64,000 nt of DNA from Marinimicrobium sp. C6131 (GCF_026153455.1 NZ_CP110629.1:4092001-4156000); one strand, 5' to 3'. Positions 17,455 through 26,490 are shown, counted from the stretch's first letter. Numbers and translations are program-made. Notes: generated by a model not told the origin, from the sequence alone.

Positions 17455-17778
17455 ATGAAAAAGCGCTCCTTCATCCTTTTTTTAATGCTTGTCTCGATCG
17501 CGAACCTCGTGTTTGCGGCGGATTGGCATGAGCCGGTGATGGGAGCCGAGATGGCGTTGGAGCAGTCGGTTGACGACGATCACCGCGCGGAGCACTCTCA
17601 TCCCCCAGGGGGTAGCTGCGCTCATAGCCACAGCTGCCACGCCCACGCCCATTTGTTTTTCGTGAGTATCGGCGGGCACGGAATTGTTCCGACCGCAGCC
17701 CACCGCTGGCAGGCGGAACACCTGCCGTTACCTCCTCAGCATTTTATGGCACCCGATGTGCCCCCTCCCATTGCCTAA
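17455..17778 (+). CDS. Small His-rich periplasmic protein, CzcI-like (second copy)
   Basis: This 107-residue protein has a signal peptide (KKRSFILFLMLVSIANLVFAA), a His-rich centre with two cysteines (HSHPPGGSCAHSHSCHAHAHLF) and a tail ending VPPPIA. It resembles the product at 5481 in length, order of parts and tail, and also sits directly before a czcC gene (100 bp). In Cupriavidus-type loci this is the place of czcI. The extra cysteines (CAHSHSC) distinguish it from the first copy. A modulatory or metal-buffering role is inferred. Confidence 0.65.
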   Translation: MKKRSFILFLMLVSIANLVFAADWHEPVMGAEMALEQSVDDDHRAEHSHPPGGSCAHSHSCHAHAHLFFVSIGGHGIVPTAAHRWQAEHLPLPPQHFMAPDVPPPIA

Positions 17779-17878
17779 TTCCGCGTCTTAGGACTCAACC
17801 GTCGATTTCTGTTGCCCGGAGCTAAACCGGCGCGGATCGGCAATCCTAAATATCATCGGAATATCAGGCAGGTAATGC

Positions 17879-19240
17879 ATGTTTTTTTCTGTACTCACCC
17901 GTCCGTCTGGACGGAAAGGGGTGCTGGGGCTTTGGTTGCTATTGTCCCTGGCCGCGGCACCCGCTGGCGCTGATTCGACACCGCTGTCGCTGAACGAGGC
18001 GCTGGCCTACACCCTGGAGCGCCACCCTGAATTGGCGCAATTTCCCTATCGTCGCCGAGCGGCTGAAGCTCGTGAGCTTCAGGCGGGCTTAGTTCCCAAC
18101 CCAGAACTGGCCGTGGAAGTAGAAAACATTGGCGGCAGTGGCCGCTTTTCGGGCACGGACTCGGCCGAAACCTCGCTGGTGCTGAGCCAGCTGATCGAGT
18201 TGGGTGGTAAGCGCGATCGGCGGCAGCAGGTCGCCCGCTATCGCTCCGATCTGGTGGACAGCGAATACCGACAAGTCCGCTGGCAGGTGCTCGCGGAATC
18301 CGTACGCCGCTTTCTCGGCGTAGCCGAGGCCCAGGAAAACATTCAACTGGCGGAACTGTCGCTGGAGCTGGCCCGGGAAAGCCGGGAAACCATTCGGCAT
18401 CGTGTCCAGGTAGGAACGACGAATAACGCCTCCCTTCAACGTTCGGCAATCGCCGTTACTCGGGCCGAGCTGGCTGTGACCTCTGCCCGACAGAAACTGG
18501 CTTCCGCCCGCGTGGAACTTGCCGCCCAGTGGGGCGAGACTCAACCGGACTTCGAGAGGGTTCACGCCGAGCTCTACGAGCTGGTGGCGTTGCCGGAATT
18601 CAACCGAGTTCGTCGTCATTTAGAAAATTCCCCGCAATTGTCCCAGTACATCACCGAAAGACGCCTGCGCGAAGCGGAATTGCAACTGGCCCGCGCCCGG
18701 GGCCGACAGGACCTGCGCGTCGGACTGGGCGTCAAGCAGGTGCGGGAAACGGACGATCACGCCTTCACGTTGAGCCTATCCATGCCGATTGGTGTCAGCG
18801 ATCGCAATCAGGGCGAAATCCGTGCCCAGCGGGCGGAGTATGAGCAACTGGCGCTGGAAGAGAAGGCCGCACGGGTGCACCTGATGGCTCGGCTTCAGCG
18901 GTTGTATCAGGAGCTGGCGGTATTTCGCAGTACCGCACTGCGCCTGCGAAACGAGGCGTTGCCTTCCGCGCGTGCAGCACTGGAGAGCATTCGCCGTGGT
19001 TATGAGGAAGGGCTCTATACCTACCTGGAGTTGGTGGATGCCCGGCAAGAGCGTCTGGCGGTAGAGCGTGATGCGCTCCAAGCCGCCGTCAACTTCCACC
19101 AGACTCTGGTGACTCTCGAACAACTGACTGGCACGGGTTTGACCGGGCAGTGGAAATTGACCCCCGATTCAATAGACGGGGCCTCTGAACCCTACGAACC
19201 CCAAACCCGTTTCCTTAAAGAACAAGCAGGTGAATCATGA
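17879..19240 (+). CDS. czcC: CzcC-like TolC-family outer membrane channel (second set)
   Basis: This 453-residue outer-membrane factor has a signal segment (GVLGLWLLLSLAAAPAGA), then LNEALAYTLERHPEL and LVLSQLIELGGKRDRR in repeat 1 and LSLSMPIGVSDRNQGEIRAQ in repeat 2. ATG 17879 has GGCAGG upstream. Its stop overlaps the adaptor gene by 4 bp (ATGA), so translation is coupled. It parallels the channel gene at 5904 but is clearly diverged from it, so the two sets are not a recent duplication. Confidence 0.88.
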   Translation: MFFSVLTRPSGRKGVLGLWLLLSLAAAPAGADSTPLSLNEALAYTLERHPELAQFPYRRRAAEARELQAGLVPNPELAVEVENIGGSGRFSGTDSAETSLVLSQLIELGGKRDRRQQVARYRSDLVDSEYRQVRWQVLAESVRRFLGVAEAQENIQLAELSLELARESRETIRHRVQVGTTNNASLQRSAIAVTRAELAVTSARQKLASARVELAAQWGETQPDFERVHAELYELVALPEFNRVRRHLENSPQLSQYITERRLREAELQLARARGRQDLRVGLGVKQVRETDDHAFTLSLSMPIGVSDRNQGEIRAQRAEYEQLALEEKAARVHLMARLQRLYQELAVFRSTALRLRNEALPSARAALESIRRGYEEGLYTYLELVDARQERLAVERDALQAAVNFHQTLVTLEQLTGTGLTGQWKLTPDSIDGASEPYEPQTRFLKEQAGES

Positions 19241-20364
19241 AGCCGTTGGCATCCTTCTGGATTTTTATGATGAGTATGGCGCTGCCCTTGTCTGTTGGCA
19301 GCATAAGCGTGCAGGCTCAGGAAGCCGGTCACGACAATCACGAGCACGAACAAGCGCAGGAAGGGGAAACCCATAACGAAGACAAGAGTGGTGAGCACGA
19401 CGATCATAGCGAGCACGAGGGCCACAGCGAGGAAGAAGGTCACAGCGATCAGGAATCTGATCACCAAGACCATGGAGAGGACGAAGGAGGCCATGATGAA
19501 GCGGGCGGAGGCGCGCACGGGGAGCATGAAGGACACGAGGAACAAAGCGCCTCGGTCGATCCCGAAATGCTTCGGGAATTGGGCGGAGAAATTAGCGTCG
19601 CCGGCCCCGGAAAAGTGAGCCAGACCGTGTCTCTGCCAGGGGAGGTGCGCCTGAATAAAGAAGCGGTGGCTCAGGTCAGCCCGCGTTACCCAGCCCAAAT
19701 TGTCGATGTCAGTGCCCGAATCGGCGATTCCGTAGACGCTGGGGATACCCTGGCCGTTGGCGAGAGCTCCCAGACCCTGCAACGGTTCCCTCTCAAGTCC
19801 CTGATTCGCGGCACGGTCATTGATCGGTCCGCGACGCTGGGCGAACAGGTTCAACCCACCGACGCCGCATTCGTTGTGGCGGACCTTTCCACGCTCTGGA
19901 TCGATATTGCGCTCTATCCACGGCAGATTGGGCGTGTACAGAAAGGCCAGCCGGTGCGCATCACCACGGCGTTCGGTCCCGAGCCTGTCGACACCCGGAT
20001 CGACTATCTCGATCCCATGGTCAGCGAACAGCTACGAACCGGCCTGGCCCGGATTTATCTTGATAACGCCTCGGGCCAGTGGCGACCCGGCATGTTCATC
20101 GAGGCGGAGGTAACGCTGGCCGAGACGGAAGCCGAGGTGGTGGTGCCTCAGACGGCGGTCATCGAGTATCAGGGCCGCCCGGTGATTTTTGTGCGGGAGA
20201 GTGACCGTTGGCACCCCAGGGCCGTCACTCTGGGTGCAAAAGATCGGGACCATGTGGTCATCCGGTCTGGCCTCACCTCAGGTGAAGAGTACGTCGCAAA
20301 AGGCGGCTTCACTCTGAAAGCGGATTTGCTCAAGAGCGAGTTCGAATCGGGCCACAACCACTAG
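19237..20364 (+). CDS. czcB: CzcB-like RND adaptor with a long acidic His-rich N-terminus
   Basis: A 375-residue membrane-fusion protein. After the signal peptide (residues 1-28) comes a run of about 75 residues made almost only of His, Asp, Glu, Gly and Ser (for example GEHDDHSEHEGHSEEEGHSD), a likely periplasmic metal sponge. The adaptor core follows (VSPRYPAQIVDVSARIGDSVDAG; LIRGTVIDRSATLGEQV), ending SEFESGHNH. It begins within the czcC stop and ends 15 bp before the pump gene. The His-rich part favours Zn, Co, Ni or Cd. The other czcB in the window lacks it. Confidence 0.88.
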   Translation: MKPLASFWIFMMSMALPLSVGSISVQAQEAGHDNHEHEQAQEGETHNEDKSGEHDDHSEHEGHSEEEGHSDQESDHQDHGEDEGGHDEAGGGAHGEHEGHEEQSASVDPEMLRELGGEISVAGPGKVSQTVSLPGEVRLNKEAVAQVSPRYPAQIVDVSARIGDSVDAGDTLAVGESSQTLQRFPLKSLIRGTVIDRSATLGEQVQPTDAAFVVADLSTLWIDIALYPRQIGRVQKGQPVRITTAFGPEPVDTRIDYLDPMVSEQLRTGLARIYLDNASGQWRPGMFIEAEVTLAETEAEVVVPQTAVIEYQGRPVIFVRESDRWHPRAVTLGAKDRDHVVIRSGLTSGEEYVAKGGFTLKADLLKSEFESGHNH

Positions 20365-20379
20365 CACTCGGAGGTTTTT

Positions 20380-23300
20380 ATGCAAGCGATTATTCGAGCG
20401 GCGTTGCAGAACCGGCTGCTGGTGGTGGTGATGGCACTGGCCACCGTGATTGGCGGCTATGCCGCCTATCGGAGTCTGCCGGTGGACGCCTACCCGGACA
20501 TCTCACCCTCGTTGGTACAGGTGTTTGTTGAGACTGAAGGTCTCGCGCCGGAGGAGGTAGAAAAGTATGTGACCTACCCCCTGGAAAGCGCCATGAACGG
20601 ATTGCCCAAACTGGACCACGTCAGGTCAGTGTCCAATTTTGGGCTGTCGGTAGTGAATATCTATTTCGAGGATGGCACCGACATTTACTTCGCCCGACAA
20701 CTGGTCAGTGAGCGTCTTCAGCAAGCGCGGGAGGCGATTCCTGACGGGTTTGGTGAGCCGGTCATGGGCCCCATTACGACCGGGCTGGGGCAGATTCTGT
20801 TCTATGTTCTGGAAGACACTAGTGGCGACTACAGTCGCACTGACATGCGGGAAATTCAGGACTGGATCGTCAAATTCAACCTGCAAACAGTCAAAGGCGT
20901 AACCGAGGTGCTGTCCATTGGTGGTAACGTCAAGCAGTTCCAGGTACGCATTGATCCCGACGCGCTGTTGCGCTATGACATCTCCTTGCCGCAGGTCAAA
21001 CGGCGGATCGAGGCGAACAATGCGAATGCCGGTGCCCAGTTTATCATCCAGAATGACGAGCAATACATCGTTCGCTCCGTGGGTCTGGCAGAAGACCTGG
21101 ATGACCTTCGCAACATCGTGGTCAAAAGCGTCGATGGTGTCCCGGTCTATCTCCATCAATTGGGGGAGCTGACCATTGGCGGTGAAATCCGTCGCGGGTT
21201 GACCACTAAAGATGGCGAAGGCGAAGCCGTGGTCGGCATGGTGCTCAAGCTGATTGGTGCCAATACTTCCAATGTAATCGGTGCGGTGAAAGACGAGTTG
21301 GCCACCATCAATGCCAACTTGCCAGAGGGTATTGAAGTCAGCCCGTATTACGATCAGGCGCAATTGGTCGAGGCCGCCGTTTCCACGGTAACGAATGCGT
21401 TACTCCAGGGTATTGCATTGGTCGCGATCGTGTTACTCGCCTTTATGGGGGGGTGGCGACCCAGCTTGGTGGTGGCCCTGTCCATTCCGTTCTCGGTGTG
21501 CCTTGCGTTGATTGCCATGAAGTGGTTTGGCATCTCCGCCAACCTCATGTCTCTGGGGGGGCTGGCCATTGCCATCGGCATGATGGTGGACGGCGCTGTG
21601 GTGGTGGTCGAGAACATTGATCGGCTGTTGCGCAAGTCCTCTGCGGATGAGTCGCGCCTGCACATAGTGGCGCGGGCCAGTCAGGCGGTAGCGCGGCCCA
21701 TTCTCTTTGCCATTAGCATCATTATTGTGGTGTTCCTGCCTTTGTTCAGCTTACAAGGTGTGGAGGGGGCGACGTTCCGCCCACTGGCCTACACCGTGTC
21801 GCTGGCCATGGTGGGTTCTCTGATTTTCGCGCTGATCGTGGCGCCCGTGGTGGCTTCACTGTTAATGCGTCGACCTAAAGCGGATCAAGCCTCAGAGGAG
21901 CCCGGCGGACTGATCGGCTTTATCGCCCGTGGCTACCGGCCACTCGTGCAGGGCGTTATCCGACGCCGTTGGATCGGGGTGACCATTGCGGGCATTGTTC
22001 TAGCTGTTGGTGTAGTGGTTGGTCCGCGTCTCGGCTCGGAGTTTGTGCCCCGATTCAACGAGGGTGACTTATTGATCCGGGCCACTATGGCGCCCTCCAT
22101 CTCGCTGGATAAGGCCAAGCAGTCCATGACGCTGTTTGAACGTCAGTTATTGGAGCGCTTTCCCGAAGTAACCCAGGTAGTGACCCGTATCGGTCGCGGT
22201 GAAGTCGGGGCGCATGCCGACCCGGTCAACAGCGCGGAAATTTTTGTTGGACTCAAGCCCAAAGAGCAGTGGCAGACAGCGGAGACGCTCGATGGCCTTT
22301 ACTCTGCCATGAGTGCCGAGTTTGAAGATTTTCCGGGTACCAAGTTCAACTTCACCCAGCCGATTGCTGCCGCTGTCGATGAACTGCTAACGGGCACGAA
22401 GGCCGAGCTAGCTGCGAAGCTGTTTGGCGATGATCTTGACGTTCTGGATCGCAAAGCCACGGAAATTGCCGAGGTGATGCGTCAAGTCGCCGGAGGCGAA
22501 GATGTGCAGAAGGACCAGGTGGGTGGTACGCCTCAGGTGCAAATCAAGTTGGACCGGGAGGCCATTGCCCGCTACAACTTAAACGTGTCCGATGTGCAGG
22601 AAACCATCAGCATTGCCGTCGGCGGCGACAGCGCCGGACAGGTGTTTGAGGGTATCCGGCGATTTGACATCTACGTGCGCCTGAAAGAGTCTTCACGGGA
22701 CCGAACCGATGTCATTCGGGATCTGAAAGTCCGAAACGAGCAGGGCCAGCAAGTTCCCCTCAGCGAGCTGGCGAACGTGGAAGAAGTGGTCGGGCCACGA
22801 CAGGTCACCCGAGAGAACAACCAACGGTTTATCACCGTTCAAGCCAATGTTCGAGACCGGGATATTGGCTCCTATGTGGCCGAGGCGGATCGAATAATTG
22901 CCGAGCAGGTGGAGCTTCCGCCGGGCTATTTCCTGAAATGGGGCGGCCAATTCGAGCTTCAGCAACAGGCCAATAAACGCCTGATGGTCGTGGTTCCGAT
23001 CACTCTGGCGCTGGTGTTTTTCATGCTGTACGCGAACTTCGGTTCGCTGCGCAATGCGCTGTTAATCATGCTTAACATTCCCCTGGCGCTGGTTGGCGGT
23101 ATTGTGTCGCTGTGGCTGGCGGGGCTTAGCCTGTCGGTGCCCGCCTCGGTGGGTTTCATCGCATTGTTCGGTATTGCGCTGGAAAACGGCTTGGTGCTGG
23201 TCAGTTACCTGAACGAGCTGGTGCGTGACGGCGTTCCCATGGCAAAAGCCTGCGTTCAGGGGGCCATGGCGCGCTTGCGCCCGGTCGTTATGACGGCTGT

Positions 23301-23487
23301 CACCACCGGCCTGGGTCTGGCGCCGTTGCTGTTTGCCACCGGGACGGGGAGCGAGGTGCAACGTCCGTTGGCGGCTGTAGTGATCGGCGGGCTGGTAACC
23401 GCCACCATTCTCACGCTGGTGATTCTGCCAGCGCTCTATCCCTGGTTCGCTGATCGCTCAAATGGCGATGACCAGGCAACGTCTTGA
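20380..23487 (+). CDS. czcA: CzcA-family heavy-metal RND pump (second set)
   Basis: This 1035-residue HME-RND pump starts at ATG 20380 behind CGGAGG. Helix 4 reads GGLAIAIGMMVDGAVVVVEN: it has the central Asp404 and Glu411 but lacks the first Asp of the DFG motif seen in the pump at 8477, so it belongs to a different subgroup. The periplasmic stretch GEVGAHADPVNSAEIFVGLK, with KFNFTQPIAAAVDELLTG, resembles pumps annotated as CusA/CzcA family that occur with PII-like genes. The substrate is probably divalent but uncertain. The PII-like gene follows after 9 bp. Confidence 0.9.
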   Translation: MQAIIRAALQNRLLVVVMALATVIGGYAAYRSLPVDAYPDISPSLVQVFVETEGLAPEEVEKYVTYPLESAMNGLPKLDHVRSVSNFGLSVVNIYFEDGTDIYFARQLVSERLQQAREAIPDGFGEPVMGPITTGLGQILFYVLEDTSGDYSRTDMREIQDWIVKFNLQTVKGVTEVLSIGGNVKQFQVRIDPDALLRYDISLPQVKRRIEANNANAGAQFIIQNDEQYIVRSVGLAEDLDDLRNIVVKSVDGVPVYLHQLGELTIGGEIRRGLTTKDGEGEAVVGMVLKLIGANTSNVIGAVKDELATINANLPEGIEVSPYYDQAQLVEAAVSTVTNALLQGIALVAIVLLAFMGGWRPSLVVALSIPFSVCLALIAMKWFGISANLMSLGGLAIAIGMMVDGAVVVVENIDRLLRKSSADESRLHIVARASQAVARPILFAISIIIVVFLPLFSLQGVEGATFRPLAYTVSLAMVGSLIFALIVAPVVASLLMRRPKADQASEEPGGLIGFIARGYRPLVQGVIRRRWIGVTIAGIVLAVGVVVGPRLGSEFVPRFNEGDLLIRATMAPSISLDKAKQSMTLFERQLLERFPEVTQVVTRIGRGEVGAHADPVNSAEIFVGLKPKEQWQTAETLDGLYSAMSAEFEDFPGTKFNFTQPIAAAVDELLTGTKAELAAKLFGDDLDVLDRKATEIAEVMRQVAGGEDVQKDQVGGTPQVQIKLDREAIARYNLNVSDVQETISIAVGGDSAGQVFEGIRRFDIYVRLKESSRDRTDVIRDLKVRNEQGQQVPLSELANVEEVVGPRQVTRENNQRFITVQANVRDRDIGSYVAEADRIIAEQVELPPGYFLKWGGQFELQQQANKRLMVVVPITLALVFFMLYANFGSLRNALLIMLNIPLALVGGIVSLWLAGLSLSVPASVGFIALFGIALENGLVLVSYLNELVRDGVPMAKACVQGAMARLRPVVMTAVTTGLGLAPLLFATGTGSEVQRPLAAVVIGGLVTATILTLVILPALYPWFADRSNGDDQATS

Positions 23488-23496
23488 GGTGACACC

Positions 23497-23838
23497 ATGC
23501 AAGAGATAAAAGCCTATATTAAAGTGCGCAAACTGGAAGCGGTCACGCTGGCCCTGCACCGTCTGGACGGTATCACCGGGATGAGTGTCTCGGATGTTCG
23601 TGGGTTCGGGCGCAGCAAGGCGCACAGTAGTGCGACGCGCCCTATTGAGGGAGCGTCGGAATTTTCCGAGCATGTGAAGGTGGAGATCGTTTGTCAGGAC
23701 CATCTGGTGGATGCGGTCGTGGACCTGCTGAAAACGGAGGCCCATACTGGGCTTAGAGGCGATGGTCGTATTTTTGTGACCGACGTGCGCCGCGCCGTCC
23801 GTATCCAGGACGGAGAGGAAGGTGATTCGGTGGCCTGA
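23497..23838 (+). CDS. PII-like protein linked to a metal RND pump
   Basis: A 113-residue protein with the PII ferredoxin-like fold pattern: MQEIKAYIKVRKLEAVTLAL, then GMSVSDVRGFGRS (start of the T loop), HVKVEIVCQDHLVDAVVDLL and the end GDGRIFVTDVRRAVRIQDGE. The T loop lacks the classical PII Tyr51 context, so uridylylation by GlnD is unlikely. PII-like proteins coded with heavy-metal RND operons have been described as a separate PII group. It is the last gene of the second czc operon, 9 bp after the pump and just before a strong terminator. A role in sensing metal or adenylates to tune the pump is inference. Confidence 0.85.
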   Translation: MQEIKAYIKVRKLEAVTLALHRLDGITGMSVSDVRGFGRSKAHSSATRPIEGASEFSEHVKVEIVCQDHLVDAVVDLLKTEAHTGLRGDGRIFVTDVRRAVRIQDGEEGDSVA

Positions 23839-23849
23839 TCGCAGCCCTA

Positions 23850-23884
23850 GCCGGTCGCCTGGGGCGACCGGCGTTTTCTTTTTT
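23850..23884 (+). terminator. Rho-independent terminator of the second czc operon
   Basis: GCCGGTCGCC (23850-23859) and GGCGACCGGC (23863-23872) form a perfect 10-bp stem with a 3-base loop, followed by GTTTTCTTTTTT. It ends the czcI-czcCBA-PII transcript 13 bp before the CDF gene start, so the CDF gene probably depends on readthrough or its own promoter. Confidence 0.9.
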
Positions 23885-23897
23885 GGGGGGATTAAAT

Positions 23898-24776
23898 ATG
23901 CATGATCACAGCCACAACCATGGAAATGAAGGTACGCGGATTGGTTGGGCCTTTTTCCTTAACGTTGGCTTTACCATAATCGAGTTCATCGGTGGTGTAC
24001 TGACTAACAGTACCGCCATCATGGCCGACGCCGTTCACGATCTGGGCGATTCTCTATCCATTGGGTTCTCTTGGCTGTTGGCTCGATTGAGCGGTAAACA
24101 GGCTAATGCCAGCTTTACCTATGGCTACCGCCGTTTCTCCTTGTTGGGTTCCTTTATAAATGCTTTAGTGCTCATAGTCGGTTCTGTGTGGATACTTAGC
24201 GAAGCGATTCCTCGGCTGGACAATCCTCCCATGCCAATGGCGGGCGGCATGCTGGGTTTAGCGGTTTTTGGTGTGTTCGTCAATGGCTTCGCCGCCTACA
24301 AGCTCAGTAAGGGCAAGACATTGAACGAGCGCGTTCTGAATTGGCACCTGCTCGAGGACGTATTGGGTTGGGTGGCGGTTCTGGTTGTGGCGATCATCTT
24401 GATGTTTGTCGATTGGCCGATTCTTGATCCCTTGCTTTCTATTGGTTTTACTTTATTCATTCTCTTTAACGTGGGCCGTAACTTCTGGCAGACCGTCAGA
24501 CTGTTCCTGCAGGCCTCCCCTAGCCCTGAGCTGAAACAAGCGTTAGAGGAAACCTTGCGCTCGCTAACAGGGGTGAACGATGTTCACCACCTCCATCTTT
24601 GGTCGCTGGATGGGGAACATCATGTTCTATCGGTTCATATACGCACCTCAAAGATGACGAATATTGAGAATCAGAAGAAGCTGAAAAAAGCTATCTCCAG
24701 AGCGTTGACCGATTATGAATTGGCTCACACCACAGTAGAGTTGGAGTTCGATACGGAGGAGTGCAGAGACGGTTGA
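23898..24776 (+). CDS. czcD: Cation diffusion facilitator (Zn/Cd/Co exporter, CzcD/ZitB-like)
   Basis: This 292-residue inner-membrane proton antiporter starts at ATG 23898 behind GGGGGGA. It has a His-rich N-terminus (MHDHSHNHGNE), six helices with the binding-site pairs in helix 2 (MADAVHDLGDS) and helix 5 (HLLEDVLGW), and a C-terminal cytoplasmic domain with HHLHLWSLDGEHHVLSVHIR. This HD-HD site pattern is that of zinc-type CDFs. It exports cytoplasmic divalent metal to the periplasm, from where the czc pumps can remove it. The 3' end overlaps the possible start of the next gene. Confidence 0.9.
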   Translation: MHDHSHNHGNEGTRIGWAFFLNVGFTIIEFIGGVLTNSTAIMADAVHDLGDSLSIGFSWLLARLSGKQANASFTYGYRRFSLLGSFINALVLIVGSVWILSEAIPRLDNPPMPMAGGMLGLAVFGVFVNGFAAYKLSKGKTLNERVLNWHLLEDVLGWVAVLVVAIILMFVDWPILDPLLSIGFTLFILFNVGRNFWQTVRLFLQASPSPELKQALEETLRSLTGVNDVHHLHLWSLDGEHHVLSVHIRTSKMTNIENQKKLKKAISRALTDYELAHTTVELEFDTEECRDG

Positions 24777-25783
24777 ACACCACTTTGGTAATATGGCCGC
24801 TTGAGGCTTTAACCGAAGAGGACAGGGCGGTGCGTGAAGAAATGGAAAAGTATCAGGTATGGCTCTATCTTTTCGCCATTGTGATGGGGATGGTTATCGG
24901 GTGGGTAGCACCTGAAACAACCGATGCTTGGGAAGCTATTCTGTGGCCCGTGCTGGGCTTTTTGTTATATACCACCTTTACTCAAGTGCCGATGGTACAT
25001 CTTGGGCCGGCGTTTCGGGACCGCCGGTTTCTAATAGCACTACTGGCTGGCAATTTCATACTGATTCCCATTCTTGTTGCCTTTTTGCTCCCTCTTGTTC
25101 CGGGGGCTGACCCCGCTGTTAGGCTTGGAATACTGTTGGTTTTGCTCGTTCCCTGTACGGACTGGTTTATCAGTTTTACCCACCTCGGGCGTGGCGATGC
25201 TGCCCGAGCGATCGCCGCTGCGCCGGTGTTATTGGTGGCACAGTTGGTACTGCTCCCAATCTACCTTTGGCTTTTTATGGATGACCTGGCGGTGGATTTA
25301 ACCGTTGGTAGCCATCTACTACCCGCTTTTTTGGGTTTGATTGTGACACCACTGGTGCTAGCTTGGCTGACCGAGCAGTTGGCTGAAAAGCGCCGGTTCA
25401 CTCAACGGTTGGTGCAAAGTTTAGGCTGGTTGCCAGTACCGTTACTCGCAGTGCTGGTTTTTTTGATTGCTGGCTCTCAAGTCAGCCTCGTCATCGAGGA
25501 GGGTGGTATCTTGTACTCAGTGCTGGGCATCTTTGTACTTTACCTGGTGGCGGCCGCCCTGATCGGAAAGGGCCTCTGTCGATTGTTTAAGCTTGAGCGC
25601 GCGGTTGGTAGAACGCTGACCTTTAGTCTCGGTACACGAAACTCCTTCGTCATGCTGCCGCTGGCCCTATCGTTGCCGGATGCTTGGAGCATGGCCGTCG
25701 TCGTGGTTGTATTTCAGTCCCTGGTGGAGTTGTTTGGTATGATTGTGTACCTGCGTTGGGTGCCAGGTCAACTGATCAAATAA
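24761..25783 (+). CDS. ACR3-like arsenic resistance / bile acid:sodium symporter family carrier
   Basis: A carrier of 340 residues (from GTG 24761) with about ten helices. The motif LLVPCTDWFISFTHLGRGD carries the conserved Cys of the ACR3 arsenite-exporter branch, and LGTRNSFVMLPLALSLP matches the helix-9 region. The start is uncertain: GTG 24761 overlaps the CDF gene by 16 bp and has CGGAGGA directly adjoining, while ATG 24842 gives a product of 313 residues beginning just before helix 1 and is equally credible. No arsR or arsC is nearby, so the substrate (arsenite, antimonite or an organic anion) is not shown. Confidence 0.75.
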   Translation: MQRRLNTTLVIWPLEALTEEDRAVREEMEKYQVWLYLFAIVMGMVIGWVAPETTDAWEAILWPVLGFLLYTTFTQVPMVHLGPAFRDRRFLIALLAGNFILIPILVAFLLPLVPGADPAVRLGILLVLLVPCTDWFISFTHLGRGDAARAIAAAPVLLVAQLVLLPIYLWLFMDDLAVDLTVGSHLLPAFLGLIVTPLVLAWLTEQLAEKRRFTQRLVQSLGWLPVPLLAVLVFLIAGSQVSLVIEEGGILYSVLGIFVLYLVAAALIGKGLCRLFKLERAVGRTLTFSLGTRNSFVMLPLALSLPDAWSMAVVVVVFQSLVELFGMIVYLRWVPGQLIK

Positions 25784-25949
25784 TCAAGTGGGTCGGACTG
25801 TTGATTAAGGCGGGTTTATCTTGGTTATTACTTGGGGCTTTTATAAAGGTCCGGCACCCCCAGTTGGGCCGAAGTAGAATCATGAAATACACCCCAGGGT
25901 ATGAGTGTTTGGCCAGAAAGAGATAAAAAAATATTTAATGCTACCAATG

Positions 25950-25975
25950 GAGCACCCGGCGTCCGCCGGGTGCTC
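25950..25975 (-). terminator. Perfect hairpin downstream of radC
   Basis: GAGCACCCGGC (25950-25960) and GCCGGGTGCTC (25965-25975) form an 11-bp perfect stem with a 4-base loop, 8 bp past the radC stop on the minus strand. There is no T run directly after it on either strand, so it may act with Rho or as a 3' end-protecting hairpin between the convergent carrier and radC genes. Confidence 0.5.
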
Positions 25976-25980
25976 AAGCT

Positions 25981-26490
25981 TCAGATCAACCCCCGCTCCG
26001 CAAAACTCACCACCTCATCACTCCCAATCACCATATGGTCAACCACTCGAACATCCACCAGCTGAAGGGCTTCCTTCAGCCGCTCTGTCAGCCGCCGATC
26101 GGCGGTGCTGGGCTCGGGGTTGCCGCTAGGGTGGTTATGAACCAATAGCACGGCAGCAGCGTTGTGGCTCAGCGCCGTCTTGACCACTTCACGCGGATGG
26201 ACGGAAGCGCCGTCGATGGTGCCGTAGAACAGTTTGGCGATATCCAACACGCCGTGGCGGTTGTCCATCAGCACCATGCCAAACACTTCGCGATCCTCTT
26301 TGCCAAATGCCACCCGCAGATAGCTGCGGGCCAGGTCGGGGCTGACCAGGTAGTTGCTGCGCAAAAAACGTTCCTGCAGGATCACTTCCGCCCAGTCCAG
26401 CACCAGTGCTTCAGACAGGCCATGGTGGTTGTCGGCTTTGTGGGCAGGCGGGTAGAAAGGCAGGGTATCCGGGGTATTTGTTTTGTTCAT
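25981..26490 (-). CDS. radC: RadC-family JAB-domain protein
   Basis: A 169-residue short RadC-type protein consisting mainly of the JAB/MPN fold, with the zinc motif HNHPSGNPEPSTADRRLT and the strand VFGMVLMDNRHGVLDIAKLFYGTIDGASVHPRE split around it. RadC was named for DNA repair, but its activity is unproven. Short forms like this without the helix-hairpin-helix N-terminus are common in plasmids and islands. The start (26488-26490) has GAGGAC upstream. It is the last gene of the minus-strand island block. Confidence 0.88.
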   Translation of the reverse strand: MNKTNTPDTLPFYPPAHKADNHHGLSEALVLDWAEVILQERFLRSNYLVSPDLARSYLRVAFGKEDREVFGMVLMDNRHGVLDIAKLFYGTIDGASVHPREVVKTALSHNAAAVLLVHNHPSGNPEPSTADRRLTERLKEALQLVDVRVVDHMVIGSDEVVSFAERGLI

